From: Daphnia carinata
Taxonomy: Eukaryota > Arthropoda > Branchiopoda > Diplostraca > Daphniidae
Reading direction: 5' to 3'
DNA: 64,000 nt
NCBI RefSeq assembly: GCF_022539665.2
Contig: NC_081333.1
Location: 7,252,971 to 7,316,970, forward strand
Shown here: piece by piece, positions 49,701-62,489 of the stretch
Layout of the letters: each line of letters starts with the position of its first letter
How positions within the stretch are numbered: the stretch's first letter is position 1
Program-made: the position numbers and the translations under genes
Notes under the pieces: model-generated
Seen by the model: the letters and a program-made list of their open reading frames with translations, nothing else
Database searches by the model: none
Told to the model about the DNA's origin: nothing

Positions 49701-52376
49701 ATCACGTGAACTTTTCCGACGGCCCGGTTACAACTTGTTATTTATCACGATGAGAAAGAAAGGAAAATGAATTTGTATGTGAGAACGGCTCCCTTCGCTT
49801 CGTATGGGGGAGACCGCATCCTTCCGTTAAAAATTTCGAAACAAAAACAACACAGTGTGACCCATTTTTCTAGGCCAGAACTATAGGTTCATTGATTCTA
49901 TTTTGAATCCGGACAGTGTCTCCCGCATCCTTCTATTTACAAGGAGCTTTCATGTATAGTAAGCTTATCGATTGGGAAGACTTGCGCGATTTTGTTTCGT
50001 GCATCGTGCACACGTACACACATGGACGATGCACAATTTTGAATCAATACGCGCGTTCCTCCCTGGCATTTTCATTGCTATCCGCCCTCCCCACAGGAAA
50101 TCCGTCTGGAACCCAAAGACTTTGAGGTAAATTGACATGGTACATCGAAACCCAAACGCCAGATCTTGTTACTAACGAATTGAAACCGATAGGGACACAA
50201 TACAATGTGTTTTTCTGTTATCCGAGAAAGAGTGTTAGGTCACCAAAAAAACAAAAAACAAAAAGAAGGATTTTCGGAAACGCGGAAAATTGGATAGCTG
50301 AATTGACAGGTCGTATAGGGCAGCTTAATCGAGCGGTACCGCCTCCGCCGCCACGATTAAAGCGTAGGTAGTATACAGTGACGAGGCCGAGGGGGGATGC
50401 GTAGAAGAGTCGGGTTCTCGTTTATTTTCCCTCTCGCTCTTCCTCTCCCGTGGATTGTTTGACATTGCGGGGTGCTCTGACGTCAGAGCTCTGCGTCGCC
50501 ATGGCAACCTGCCTCACAATGACACCCCCAGGGGGTGCGAGAGATGGGCATTAAAATAAGGAAGATCTCTTTTGATGCAACGTCCACATCTTGGAACTGA
50601 GATCACCGATGTTAATAGCCTTACTTTGAGTCAAGCTTTCCGGAGAATTGTCAAACAAACTTCAATCGGAAATTGCATTACTTGCTGCTACAACAAAGTG
50701 AATTCAATTCATCGAGGTCGATGGTTTCCTAGATAAGACTGCATGAAATTACTTTGTTGTCGATTGACAAGTATCGTGAAACGATGATTTGATAATAAGT
50801 TAATAACAGATGGGGACGATTCAGCGGCCATTTTGGAAATGGTTCGCATGCTCATAGGGAGTGGGCGGAAAAGCAGTTACGGCTGCAGATGGGTTTGCGT
50901 ATCCCATTACCGGTGGAAGAAACGCATAGAACTTGTCATGTGGCACACAATCGATGTCGTATCCAGCTGACATTAACTTTTACTACACTTATCAGCCGAG
51001 TTCGGGTTACAAAGAAGAAAGGTCGCGCTCTATCGAAAACAAAAAACTAGACTCATCAATCACCACATCCGCCAATGGGTCATCAAGAGGTCGAAGGCGT
51101 ATGTGATTACACGAAATCAACAGTATGTTCGTACCTGATACATGTAGTCGCTGTTCTCGTCGATGTTGGTGACTTCCAACGTGGGCGGAGCCATATGGAA
51201 CGGGGTGGAACCGAAGACGTTGTTCTTGCCCGGGTACGAAGTGCTGCGCCGAAACCGACTTCCACCGTATCCGCCCTGGCCGCTCGCCATGTAACCGGCT
51301 GCAGCAGCGGTCGGATTGGTCATCGAACCAGCCATGCCATACGTATGGTGATTATTAAGGCCTTTGCGGCTCACCGGTGTAGTCGAAACACCCAAACTGG
51401 CCCACGGCGAACCAGCAGATTGGGAAAATGGGGCGAAAGCCGAATTCAGTCCATGACCGAACGGATTGTTCGGAACTCCACCACAACTACCACTGACACC
51501 AACACCACCACCACCGCCGCCGCCGCCAACACCTCCGCCGGCCAAGTTTGGTGCCGAACGGCCGCGATTCCACAGTCCGGAAGATGATGGGCTCAAGTGA
51601 GAAGAGCAGTTGGTCGGACTAGGCGGTCCACCACTTCCGCTCGACCACGGCGAAGAGAAAGTCGACGAGGCCGGCGATTTGTTGGCATTGATGACTCCCG
51701 GTAGTAGAAAGTTGGATGGGGAGCTGGGACCGGATCGGGGCACCGACGACGTCGACGCTGGCGTCAAAGTCGGACTGAGATGATGAGAGCCCGTTATAGG
51801 CCGCCGCTGTTGGCTCGGACTTGGAGGCGAATGCGGAGATAATGGGTGATATCCCGATTCGGCACTACTGCTACAACTGCTAGACGTCGATGATGACCAT
51901 AGTCCAGCTGAAGGAGATGGACTAAGGCTGGACAGGAGCGAAGAACTCATTAATCCGCCGACGAGGCTAGTACCACCACCGAGGCCACCGTGCTCTCCCC
52001 CATTGCTCCCGTTGTGGCTGAGACTGGATCGGCCAGAGTCCGGTGTCGAGAGTTCCGGATCAGCTCCGTCGCCATTAGACGACGACGACGGGTTCCCACC
52101 GTTGCCCGAAAAGCTGTGGTTTCCGCTGTAGAGGTTCGGATGTAGATGCGGCGACAGCGACGACGAGGACGAGGAAGACGACGAGGACGAAGAGTCCGAG
52201 CCTCCAGCTTTGACCGAAAGGGGCGAGATGGGCAGGGAGAGGCCGACCGAGTGGTCGGCTGACGAGCAGATGTTGACGCCGAGGTTCAGTCCGACGCCAT
52301 TCTTGACGAGACTGCTGCCCGACGTAGCGCCGGTTGCGGGCGATGTCGCTGCTGCTGGATGCGCTTCATCTTGCAT
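46730..52376 (-). CDS. orb2: Cytoplasmic polyadenylation element-binding protein, CPEB2-4/Orb2 type
   Basis: CPEB2-4 proteins bind U-rich elements in mRNA 3' UTRs and control poly(A) length and translation in germline and neurons. Ten exons join in phase to 782 residues. Exon 1 (51135-52376) is a disordered Ser/Gly/Pro-rich region with a 12-Ser run and a glycine run; unlike fly Orb2 I see no polyQ. RRM1 starts YSRKVFVGGLPPDIDEEINA (about 525) with GYAFLLFQ; RRM2 starts KTVFVGGVPRPLKA (about 633) with RLYGGVCYAGIDIDPELKYP. The C-terminal zinc-binding domain is complete: CDECQGSRSAGRFAPFFC, YYCEHCWAMVHSRPGREFHK, ending RTVHFRW. Exons: 51135-52376, 49106-49220, 48490-48567, 47978-48160, 47769-47881, 47619-47705, 47429-47552, 47090-47271, 46913-47023, 46730-46843. 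A likely 5' leader exon ends at about 53457 (donor GTAAGC). Confidence 0.95.
48742..48753. repeat. C12 homopolymer
   Basis: Twelve consecutive C in CPEB intron 2, next to the CRE/E-box segment; a likely length-variable site. Confidence 0.9.
48872..48917. promoter_or_regulatory. CRE plus E-box cluster in CPEB intron 2
   Basis: TGACGTCA (48872-48879) and CACGTG (48912-48917) lie in a GC-rich segment of the intron just upstream (on the minus strand) of CPEB exon 3. An internal promoter here would give an isoform lacking the long N-terminal region, in the manner of short Orb2 isoforms. Motif evidence only. Confidence 0.35.
50478..50508. promoter_or_regulatory. CRE followed by a near-palindromic RFX X-box in CPEB intron 1
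   Basis: TGACGTCA (50478-50485) and GTCGCCATGGCAAC (50495-50508) are 9 nt apart. RFX and CREB-type factors often act together on neighbouring X and X2 boxes. They sit in the first coding intron of CPEB, about 0.6 kb downstream of exon 1. Confidence 0.5.
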
Positions 52377-53776
52377 GGCTCGTCTGGATTCGTTGACAAT
52401 GAAGCTTTTCTGCTAGTCACGAATTTAGGCCAACGTGTGTTTCTTTTTTTTTTTTTCAATTTTTTCCCCAACCAAACAAGGAAATTCTCTGCGCTTCACG
52501 GTGCAGGTTGGCTGGGTAGAATAGTCTGTAGTTTCTTGTCCTCTTTTTCCCTCTAGAAAAGCCGGCTTTTCTGGTTGCTGGCCTTGGGAGTTCCAAACGA
52601 TGTGTGAAGGTCGGCCAAGGTGGAGGACCAGCGCTCTCTCTTACTCGTTCTGCGGGCAACTGGCGTCTCCTTCCTGTGTCCGATAACAGAACAGACAATT
52701 CATCACGAAATGCACGACGTCTTTTTTTTTTCTTTCTTTCTTTCCTACGATTAAAACCGCAATAAGCCAATGGCCCGTCTACAGGGCCATCACACCCTAC
52801 ACACGTACACAGGGAATTCGATGGAAAGTGAGTGGCTACAAGGAAACCGCAAAGACAAAAATTGGCTTAAGCTAATCTTAGGAAAACGAAAAACCGTAGA
52901 GGAAATCACGACCAAATTTTTTCTTTTCGTCGTACACATCTGCCTTTACATTTTTCAAAATACAAATGGCGACTCAGAATTTTTCTGTGGGAATTCCAAG
53001 GCATTCTTTCGACAGACCAAAAGGGCACCAAAACCAAGCCTATCGTCTAGGTAAAAGCCCAACTCACGAAATATGCAGAAGCTGTACACAATCCGGTTTC
53101 GAGAGGTCGCTCAACTCCCGAAAATAGAAACTATGGCTCGTTTTTTTCCTCCCTTTACGTAGCAAAGCCCAAAACGTATGATGGACACCAGAGTTACTAC
53201 AGTGAGGGAAGAGAGAGAGAGAGAGAAAATAATCGCCTTTGGTTGGATCACAGCCCGGAGCCGACACCACTACTCGCAATTTCCAAGGTGCACACGGCAA
53301 CAGCAGTGAAAATACTGAAAACGTACCCAGTTTCGGATGGAATGGAATCAAATCCCGAAATCCTGTGATGAGTTTTCTTGGTCGTTAACTCGGGAAGAGT
53401 CTCGGTACGAGACAAAATAACTTTTGTTGGCCGAAACTGCGCCGAGTTGCTTACCACTCTGCTGGCGACTCACGACTCGTAAGAGCTCTCATAGCTGCCT
53501 CTAGTCAGCTGATCATGCAACGGGCACCAGGGAACTTCCGCATTGACGTTGACGAAAGCGACTTGCGCCATCTATTGGTTATCTAGAATACTCGTCTGCT
53601 TTTCCATGCAAAACGGAGTGAAAAGAAAAATTTATGAACTTCTTTTGTTTCCCCTTACCACAACAGCATCACATCACTATTTTTGTTTCTATATTAATAC
53701 ATTTATAGTGCAACACATAAGAACATGTGTATCAACTTTTATTCCATGAACTTTGCCATTGTAAAGTCAATTTTAG
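52377..53776. other. CPEB 5' upstream region
   Basis: Contains no supported coding gene. A minus-strand donor (AGTG then GTAAGC) at about 53457 suggests a non-coding leader exon in 53457-53530. Short T runs and a (GA)n tract occur near 53210-53225. Confidence 0.4.

Positions 53777-53806
<30 letters not shown>
53777..53806. repeat. A30 homopolymer
   Basis: Thirty consecutive A on the plus strand, 50 nt past the TMED stop codon; on the TMED sense strand it is a T30 tract in the 3' UTR. Confidence 0.9.
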
Positions 53807-53809
<3 letters not shown>

Positions 53810-53857
53810 GAGATAAGAAACCAAAATAGACGAACAACACAATCGGTTTTCTCTCTT

Positions 53858-54946
53858 CTAGACAAGTTTCTTGGCTTCGAAAAATTTCTTGAGATGTCTC
53901 ATCTGCCAGGCACCCATCACAAGGAGAATGGCCGTCTGCGTCAACGACCACCAGAGAACTCGCTGATTGGTACTCTCACTCGTCTGTCGGAACCGTTCCT
54001 CGCGAATCTGCAATCAACCGTCAAGAAAAAATTTGAATTGCAAAATAGGAGTGACACCCCATATGGAAAGCTATCACAGTACTTGGCAATATGATACAAT
54101 TTAGGGTGTTAATTGTGAAAGCAACTTACACGTTGGTAGTTTTGCTCTTTATTGATCTGGTCAACTTGGGCTAGCAGCTGGCGCACACGGAGCTGTAGTT
54201 CTGTTAACTTTTCTTTTTGTGCAATTCCTGCATAGTCCATTGTTTGTTCTCCAACATGAATATCCAAGTGAACTCTCTGTTGAAAAGTTTAAAGATTAAA
54301 CATTAAAAGTGCCCTATTTAATGACTTTTAAAAAATTAAGCTTACCAATTGAGTGCCTGAAAACCATTTAGTGCTGTTTGAATATAAACAAATGATATGT
54401 TCTCCAGGAGTGTGAGATGTGAAAGTAAACCTTCCTTCTGAGCTATACACCTGTTACAGAACAACAAATTTTCCATCTTCTGACAATGTAGGAAACTGAC
54501 TTCTGATAATGAACACAACTATGTTGCCAATACTTACCCTAGACAAGACAACTTTGTCATCAGGGTCTTTAACCTCGACATGCATTCCAATCCCAGGGCT
54601 TGATGGCATAAAGCCACCAGTACGAGGATCATACAACTGCACCTTATAATTGCCTGAAAAAGAACATGAATGAAAAATATCATTTCGCTGTCATTCAAAG
54701 TCCAAATGCTATTGGCCTGAATACAAGCGTAACGGATTCAGGTGTCACGAAAAACAATGATGACGTGGCCTCCTATCGGGAACAGATTTCCAGCAAGAAA
54801 GCTACCCACAACTTACCGATAACCATGGTTTCATCGGGAATTTCTTCGATGAAACATTTTCTTTCCGTTTCGGCAATGTGAAAATAAAGACCTGATACAC
54901 ACGATAAATATAGAACGAAAATCAACGAAATGCCAAGGAACTGCAT
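53858..54946 (-). CDS. eca: p24-alpha cargo receptor, TMED4/TMED9 (eclair) type
   Basis: p24 proteins cycle between ER and Golgi in COPI and COPII vesicles and help sort cargo such as GPI-anchored proteins. Five exons (54817-54946, 54538-54653, 54346-54450, 54130-54276, 53858-54007) give 215 residues, the usual family length. Residues 1-20 are a signal peptide ([19 protein letters not shown]). A GOLD domain follows, opening [19 protein letters not shown] and including [13 protein letters not shown] with the paired cysteines. Then come a coiled coil ([20 protein letters not shown]), one TM helix ([15 protein letters not shown]) and the cytosolic tail [13 protein letters not shown]. This tail has the FF and KKxx motifs that bind COPII and COPI, and it is diagnostic of the alpha class. 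Confidence 0.96.
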
Positions 54947-57551
54947 TTTCCCGGCTCAGTGAGACTATCGACAACCAGGTAGAAAAATGACAGTGACACC
55001 TTGCGGACTCGAATGAACATGAGCAACGTTGCCATCCAGAAATAATAGTAAACCATTACAAAAAATGGCGAAAATTGAATCCTGAATTTGTGGTGAACTG
55101 ATGACTTCGAGACTTCGTAGCCTACTTATATTAGAAAATACAGGTATGTCCTTCTTCCCTAACTAACTTTACTGATTCTCGGCTACGTAACCTTGTGTTA
55201 AAAATATTATTTTGTTATGAAAAACATCACGAGGAAAATGAAACAAAACAAGAACTCAAATCAAGCCTGGCTGTCGTTACAGTCAAGGACACGAACGATA
55301 CAAAGCTGGAGAGGTAAACAGAAAGGGGAACAGAAAAGGTGAATTGAAACAATCTGTATTTTTTGCCATGCATGCCTCTTGTCCCAATTTGTCTACTTTT
55401 GACAACATAAAAAAATCATTAAATAGTTTTTACGATATGTAGAGAAATTGATAATCTATTCAGTCACGTTTTATTGATTTTCTTTATTTACCAATGAATG
55501 ACGGGAGAAAATTTAACAGTTGCTCACGAGAAAATCAAACACCTACAAACTGTAGTTAATTGCTAGATACCTCAAAAACTTTTAAATCTTGAGAAATGAC
55601 AATTATTCCAAAACACCCTATTTGCTAAATTCTGTCAAACAAGATTTCCTCAGCGTATCTTTTTTGCATGGCGAAATAGAAGTTTTGTTTCAATTAACCT
55701 TATCTACCCCCTAATGATATAAAACAATATAAATCTATTTTGACAAAATCAATACCAGCTGGTTCAGAGGGCATCTCCTTTAAAAGGAAAGTACTTTAAA
55801 TCGTTCCACGAAAACAGATAAGCATAAAGCTGGGGGAGGGGCATCGCCTCTTTTATGTAAGAGCTCTCAGTCAAAACAAATCCAATGTGGTTTGCATGCC
55901 TGTCTATGCAACCAGACCGTTGCATTTTTCCTACCTTAGGTTCTTTGTGTGAATATATCATGTTGAAATTCTTCGCATGTGTCTCGCTCGCCTTACCGTG
56001 GACAACAGGTAAAGATGTGCCCTTTACCTAACCTATTCCATAGAATGGGACTGAAAGAGAGAAAGTAAGGGAGTGGGACACATAGCAATCTCAGATGCGC
56101 ACAATTCACTAGTCATACAATACATAACGGAAATAAAACACGTACAACTTGCGCTCGTTTCCGCAAGAATAAAATGACATTTTTTTTTCTTCTATACAGA
56201 TCAAGTTCAGATTATACCACTGATTCCATATTTTGGAAATTCCGTTGTATTTTGCATAACATCGTGTTTTTCTAGTTTTGTCGATAGATTCTTATCGTAG
56301 TAAAACCACTAAATAACGGATTCCTAACTGACGAAATGATTCAGCATAGGAGCATATTCGGGTCGTCACTGACCTAGTTCTTTTAAACAAAAAAAAACAC
56401 TTGAGGTTGAAATTAAAAATCGGTGACTTCGCCAAGAATTTTGTGTGATAAATAGAAAACTTAAGTTCGTTTGCTGAAATCATTTCCGTCATGGTTGACA
56501 TTTTTCAAAATTACGTTTAATACTAGACTTTGGGTGGAAGATCTCGCAAGGTGGTATCGGAATTCCCTACCGAGAATCCCTTAAACGAGAAATTATAAGG
56601 AAATGCACTCAGGCAGTGGGTAATTCCACAATTCCCACAATTAAAGTCGTGGAAAATGATGATGGAAGTCTAAGAGGTTACTCGGGGATCACCCCATTTG
56701 AAACCAAGAATCGTCATAATCCATGGATTGTGATAAGTCTGGTTATGGAAGAGCACTGTACGACGTACGTCATGAGCTGAGTTAAATAGTTCCAGGTAGA
56801 AAATCACCACTCTTGTGATGTAATGTAGGGTTCCAAAACTGATCGGATTCGCAAATTTTGACATATTTCAAGGGATCAGTTGGGAAAAAAAAAATCTATC
56901 GTTTCGTCTATCTCCCTCTCTGTTTTTCCCCTCTCCTAATGGAACTAGTGATAAAAAGATTTGATTTATTCTTAGCAATGTTTCAGTTAAATGTATGCAT
57001 AATTCATAGGGAATAAGCAAGCTCTGTAGGGCACTAAATGTTCCCCTTTCTATTGTGATCGGCCTCTTTCCTTTCAGTGACAATCCCCACCGGCCCGATT
57101 TTGTACCGTTGTATCTTTTTTCGCACCTGTTCGCGGCACACAAAGACACGAAAAACTCGAGAGAAAAAAACCTTGTTATCCGTTAACAAAGGATATATCT
57201 AGTGTGTACACGTCCGCCTACGCTTCTTCTGAACGGCCCAAAAATATCAACCAGGTGAAGAATAGGCATTGAAGAAAACGACGATAGAAAAGGCTTGCAC
57301 TTGTGACAGCAGAAAGATTGAAAGAACAGGAGGCGGATCCTCCATGTTTGGAACAATCCAGCCCACGGAATATAAGAGGATTATTAGTTTTCTTTATTAT
57401 TATTTTTTTTTTAAACTCCTTGTTCTATCTTTCTAGTTCTCTTACTCCGTTCTATTACAATGCACACTCCACCTTCGGACCTATTAGTGCGGCGTATTGA
57501 TGAATCCTAGTCGCAGCTGACGAGGATTAATATCTTGTCGAAAGCGGGCAG
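54947..57551. other. Intergenic DNA, no supported gene
   Basis: The first 100 nt should be the TMED 5' region. The rest is AT-rich with only short, featureless open frames on either strand. No tRNA-like fold or repeat array was noticed. Confidence 0.5.
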
Positions 57552-57722
57552 ATGGCCTTTCCCGTCTTCCACCCCTTTAACCCCAAGGTCGAGGCAGTCA
57601 AAGTTATACTTGCTATACCAACTGCTGTTTCCGTAGTTGCACTGCTGCTGTTCCACTTTTCTTTATTTAACAACCACACTCCTCTTGTAGTAAATGTCGG
57701 CGGAAACGAAAGATGTTCATGA
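57552..57722 (+). CDS. Candidate 56-residue membrane peptide
   Basis: An ATG at 57552 opens MAFPVFHPFNPKVEAVKVIL and continues through a hydrophobic helix (AIPTAVSVVALLLFHFSLF) to a short polar tail with a possible N-glycosylation site (NHT) and a stop at 57720. The regular pattern of hydrophobic residues is suggestive, but there is no family match, promoter signal or second exon. Chance is possible. Confidence 0.22.
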   Translation: MAFPVFHPFNPKVEAVKVILAIPTAVSVVALLLFHFSLFNNHTPLVVNVGGNERCS

Positions 57723-59701
57723 CCTGAAAAGAAAAAAATGAAGTAGGCTCACTCAGGCTGATTTGGACGTGTGCACATGTACACAGCCAATGCCGCGTCC
57801 TACAAGCAGCTAATAGGCGAAAAAGATCCCGCCTCTCTTGTGCTTTATTAGCCGCATGTGTTTAGAAAGGGTGCCAAATGAATTTCCAAAATCTTCTATC
57901 TTTAGCTCTTAATGACTTGGAGCTTGCTTAAACATTAATTTGGGGGGAAAGATAAAAAAGCACTTGGACAAAAGAGAAATATTGTGGTCCAGTACTTATG
58001 AAAATCATTGTGCTAGGCACGAAGTACTTGTCAATCGTCTTTCAAGAAACTTTTCAGGGAAATTTTTTGGACTGTGATCACGGCCGCCCAAGAAAAAAGA
58101 ACATCTCGTTCTTTCCAAATTCGTTGAGAATCTTCTTTCGCTTGTACATAAAATAGATGGGTATCACGATCTTGTTCAAGATCTGAAATCAAACCTGAAA
58201 CCATGTTTGTTCACTTCCTATGAATGTTTTCTTCGGTTTCAAAGATATGGCCGTTGTTGAGGTCCATACTACAAACTGTCGCCGAGGCAATACAAGAAGA
58301 GCCAAAAGGGATGAGTTTCTAATTCATTCGGCCGATGTAATGCGAGGCTATGGTCGACGGAATCTCATCCCTACGAATGTTATGTTTACTGAACCCTGGT
58401 CGAAAGACTATCATTTGTCCGCGGATGGGCTGCAACTTGTTATGCACTGGAACTCGAAGCCTTCGGTCTACGATAAACAACAAACCGGCGACCGCGCAGC
58501 TTCTTAAAAACTCCTCCGCAATGCGCAGTCTTCTGTGTTTAGAAGGGAATGGAATTTCTTTTGACCATCTGAGGATCGCCATCAGCGAAGGTAAATCTCT
58601 CTTTTGCCATTCTGTGCGCCGGTCTTTCCTCTTTTCGCTTTAGTGTGACGCACAGAACTACAACAGCGGATGCTTTCCATCGTGTTAACAGTTATTAAAC
58701 CAGGCCAACAAAGGAAGGCTAAAACGGCGCCATCGTGGACGCTAGGCGCCCTCCCCCCAATTGACGATGAAGGACGTAAGAGGGGATCGATTTTTTTTTC
58801 TTCATCTTCCCCACGTATGCCAGCATACAATGTTCGACTGGCAACGGAAATATTCAATGAGCTACCACCTTTTGTGTCGCCAAACACTTTTTCGGCAGTT
58901 CTCACACCGATATACATTCAACCGTAGCAGGGCTTTTTTTTTCTGATCATGAAATTGATCTACTTCAGAAACGAGTAAAGCGAGTTCTTTTTTTTGTTTG
59001 TTATATTTATACCAAATGAGATTTTTGAAAAAAAAAATCATACTCACTAAAGACACGCACACATACGCATACAGAAGGTATGGCAAGGGTTTGGGTGTAG
59101 TAAAATGGAAAGAGTTCAACATCAACTGTGAGCAATATGATGATCGCTTCGATCATCACAGATGTGGGAGACGTCCCAAGGTTTTTTCAACAATCGATAG
59201 TATTACTCGCGCTCCGAAAAAAATGCACTACCACTACCAATGTACAAAATTTCACGTCAATCGAACAGAAAATAAGACTTTTTTTAAAAAATATTTTTTG
59301 TGGACAAATTTCTAAAAAAAAAAAATTGAATGATGTTGGGAGAGAAATAGGAAAGAATTGAAATTCCCACCGCGTTAAAAGGACCACTCATGCGAACATA
59401 GAAAAAGTTGGGAGAAGGGAGAGACCATCGGGACTTCTGCATTGCACATTTGTGTTGTGTGTAAGATTTGGGGAAAAATGGAGCGGAGTGCGGGGTGAGA
59501 ACCAATGGCACATCCCGGGGAATTACTAGGGTAAACGGAGGGGGAGAATCATAACGGAGAACAGGATGGGTGAAAATGGGTAAAAAAAAAAAGGGACAAA
59601 TTCATACACAGACGAAGGATCCGCTAAGGACGAAAAACAATTAACTTATTAATTTTTAGTTACTTTCTTGTGTGGTTTGTGTTTCTTTTCTAAAATGAAC
59701 A
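57723..59701. other. Intergenic DNA and CDC25 3' UTR
   Basis: The right several hundred bases should be the CDC25 3' UTR. A minus-strand frame at 58319-58582 contains LQPIRGQMIVFRPGFSKHN, faintly like D-amino-acid oxidases, but lacks other motifs; I do not call it a gene. Confidence 0.4.
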
Positions 59702-62468
59702 TTAAAGCAATTCTAATCGTCGAGAGGTAGATTTCGTTAACGGTCGGCCCGACTTGCCTTCGCCGTTGCAAGACTTGGTTTTAGCTCGGCACTTGCGCAG
59801 CTCTTCTTCGCGACCCTGCTGGTTCATGGGCAGGTAGCCTCTGGGTTCACACATTTCGTCAAACTGCTCGTAGAAGGCCTTGTAGCCACCGAGGAGTAGG
59901 TAGACCTCAGGCCAGTGAAGGGCCGGGTAATTGTCCTTGTTGTCATCGCGGTCCTTGTTACGCAAAAACCGAGAGCTGATGGAATCAGCGAGACAACACA
60001 CAAACAAAACAAAACAAAAAAATTCAGTTCAAGTCGAGTCCTAGAAGTAGTAGATAAAGCATCAAGGGCACTTACAGAGCTGGTCCTCTCTCGGAAGAGA
60101 ATTCACAGTGGAAAATGAGGATGTTCCTCTTCTTCTCCTGATCGTGGGTGGTCGACGGGGCTTGCTGTCTTTTCCCCTCCATAAAGACGCTCCACACCAT
60201 ATCTTTGGTCCACAGGTTGACGGCATCGTTAATATGGCCGTTCTCGTACTCATACGGATATCTAGAGAACAAAAGAATGCCCATCAGGAGTTGAAGACAA
60301 TGTCGAGAAAATAGAAAGTCCAAAACTACCTGCAATCAATGATGGTATATTTTTCTACGTAATCCTGGAATTTGCCGTTGATCAAATCTACCAAGGTCTG
60401 CGGCGTAATACACTTTAAATCCTGATGTTTTCCTGCCGTTAGCGGTAGCGCAAAGGGTCGGGTAAAATCTCCGATGAGGTCAGGCTCTTCCGTAGCTGAA
60501 AGGCAAATAAAAAGAAGGATGTCGTTATGTTAGATTTGGGGAAACGGAAAGCCACATGACACTTTTAAATGCAATCCGGCTGAGAAAAGAGCAAGGCCTG
60601 GGGGAGGAAAAAAAAAAGAGGGAACTTACATCGTTGAAGGGCGCGCATAATAGTGGCTTCCGTCTCCGAATGGCATCTCTGGATCCGATGGGGTAGCCTC
60701 GACAGAGCCGCCGTTTTGTTGTTGTTCCCGACATTGTGATCCAAACTTGTGAACACGGGTCGGTCGTCATTGTCGTCCTTCCGCCTTTTGTTTTCCTGCT
60801 GTTGGACAGCGGAATCCGCAGACGAGGGCTCGCTCCTCTTGAATGGGGGACCTCCAACCTATATCCAAAGCGATCAGATAACCACAATTATCACAACCAT
60901 GTTCCGGAATGGAAAGATCAGAGGGGATCGAGAGGGTGTCACTTTACCCACTCAAAGTTTGATCAGTTTTTTGGGGAAAAAATGGAAGATATCTTACCGG
61001 CTGAATTACTCGTGAGGGCTGCATACGCAATCTCAAGGCATGTAGGCCTAGGGGGGGAAGGGGGCTCGATCCAGAGTCTTCATCCTGAAGGAACAGGCCA
61101 CGGGCTACAGGAGACTGATTCAAAGGCGAATCGTAGCACGCATTGCGCGTCTAAAAATTTTAGAGAAGTAAATATCAAGCACTGATTCACACAATAAAAA
61201 AAAAGATATCTAGAAATTAAAATAAACGAGCCCTTACAGTTGGGGTAGCCTGGTCGAACATGGATTGTGACCGCCGGAACGAAGGTCGGCCGAACTTTTC
61301 GACGACGGCAGCTTCTTTGGGGACACGGAGGAATTCATTATGGCCCATAGACTCGTCAACCTTAGTCTTGGCGACACTGTAGGCTGGAGGAGACAGACTG
61401 TCTTCATGACTGAACTGTCTAGTGGCGCGCTCGCTAAGCGGGGTAGCGATCAGCTGACTCAGTGAAACTGAGGTGGGTAAACCCTGGTCTTCCTCCTAAA
61501 AGACATGCACTCATTAGCCGATGTGCATCATCGATAAAACAGTCAACGGGGTATAGTCACCTCGTACAACTCGTCGGGGATTCCCTCATCATCTCCGTTA
61601 GACATGAAACTGAAGTCCAGTTTAACTGGCCCGTCGTACTTTTGTGAACCACCTGAAACGATAAATGATTAAACGTTAATTCTCAACACTGGGCATAAGG
61701 GATTGACAGTAAACCTACCAGCACTCAGGGAACTACTGCTGGAGCGTATAGAGGCAGGGCTGGTGTTGCGGTCCGACATCCGACGGTGGCACAAGGGCTC
61801 TGGATACCTGGAACGCGCCAAAAACAACACAACAAAAGAAACAAAAAATTATTCTCCCTTCCTTTTTCCACTCGTCAAACCTCGAGCTAATGACAAGTTG
61901 ATGGCTTTTTACTTGAAGTATTTGGAGTCTTCCGGAAAGCAGCCACTGTCTTGAGAGTCAACATCCTCTATACTTGGAAGGCGTGTCGACGGAATGCCAG
62001 ACGACACGGGCTGAGCAGGCTTAGCGAAGTTTGTCTGGAGACAAAATCAAGATTGTTAACGGATCTGTATCGTCTCCGAGTCAAGACCAAAGTCGCCTAC
62101 CTTGATGGGACTGTTGATGTCGACACGAGCCTTGTTGGGACTGTTGACGTCGAGACGGGTTAGAGCCAGTCGGCGCGGACTGCGTCTGCTGATAAAGTCC
62201 TCGGCGCTCTTGGGCTTTTCGGGGGAAGCAACGGCGGCGGCAAAGGATCGAATTGAAGTGTAGCTGTTTTCTTTTTCACTCAGCGAACCCAGTAATTCGC
62301 CGCTGGTGAGGGCTAGAGATCTTTAAAAATAGAAAAAATGAAAATGAATACTAGTTCGACAAGACGCACTTTCGTTGGAAACATTTCACGGACAAAACAA
62401 TAGAAAATGCGTGCCAACCTAAGGCTTTTTTCAGTGAGAGACAACTGTTTCCAGTTCCAATAGGACAT
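59702..62468 (-). CDS. stg: CDC25/String dual-specificity phosphatase
   Basis: CDC25 activates cyclin-dependent kinases by removing inhibitory phosphates from the Thr-Tyr pair, driving entry into mitosis. Eleven exons join in phase to 612 residues. The N-terminal half is a disordered regulatory region with many SP/TP sites (SPEKPKS, SRRSPRR, TRLDVNSPNK) and 14-3-3-like RRSQSMF and RIQRCHSE. The catalytic rhodanese-like domain begins DLIGDFTRPFALPLTAGKH and includes YTIIDCRYPYEYENGHI. Its P-loop HCEFSSERGP carries catalytic Cys (about 512) and Arg (about 518), followed by YPALHWPEVYLLLGGYK. All catalytic residues are present. Exons: 62419-62468, 62101-62320, 61913-62034, 61719-61807, 61561-61652, 61238-61495, 60998-61150, 60630-60858, 60330-60495, 60076-60261, 59702-59975. 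An in-frame upstream ATG at 62489 would add seven residues; I chose 62468 but cannot exclude the other. Confidence 0.96.
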
Positions 62469-62489
62469 AGTGCGATCACAGGTATGCAT

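Noticed and set aside
58319-58582. Minus-strand frame with PIRGQMIVF resembling a D-amino-acid oxidase block
   Set aside because: Only one short block is similar; the FAD-binding and C-terminal motifs are absent and the plus strand is equally open.
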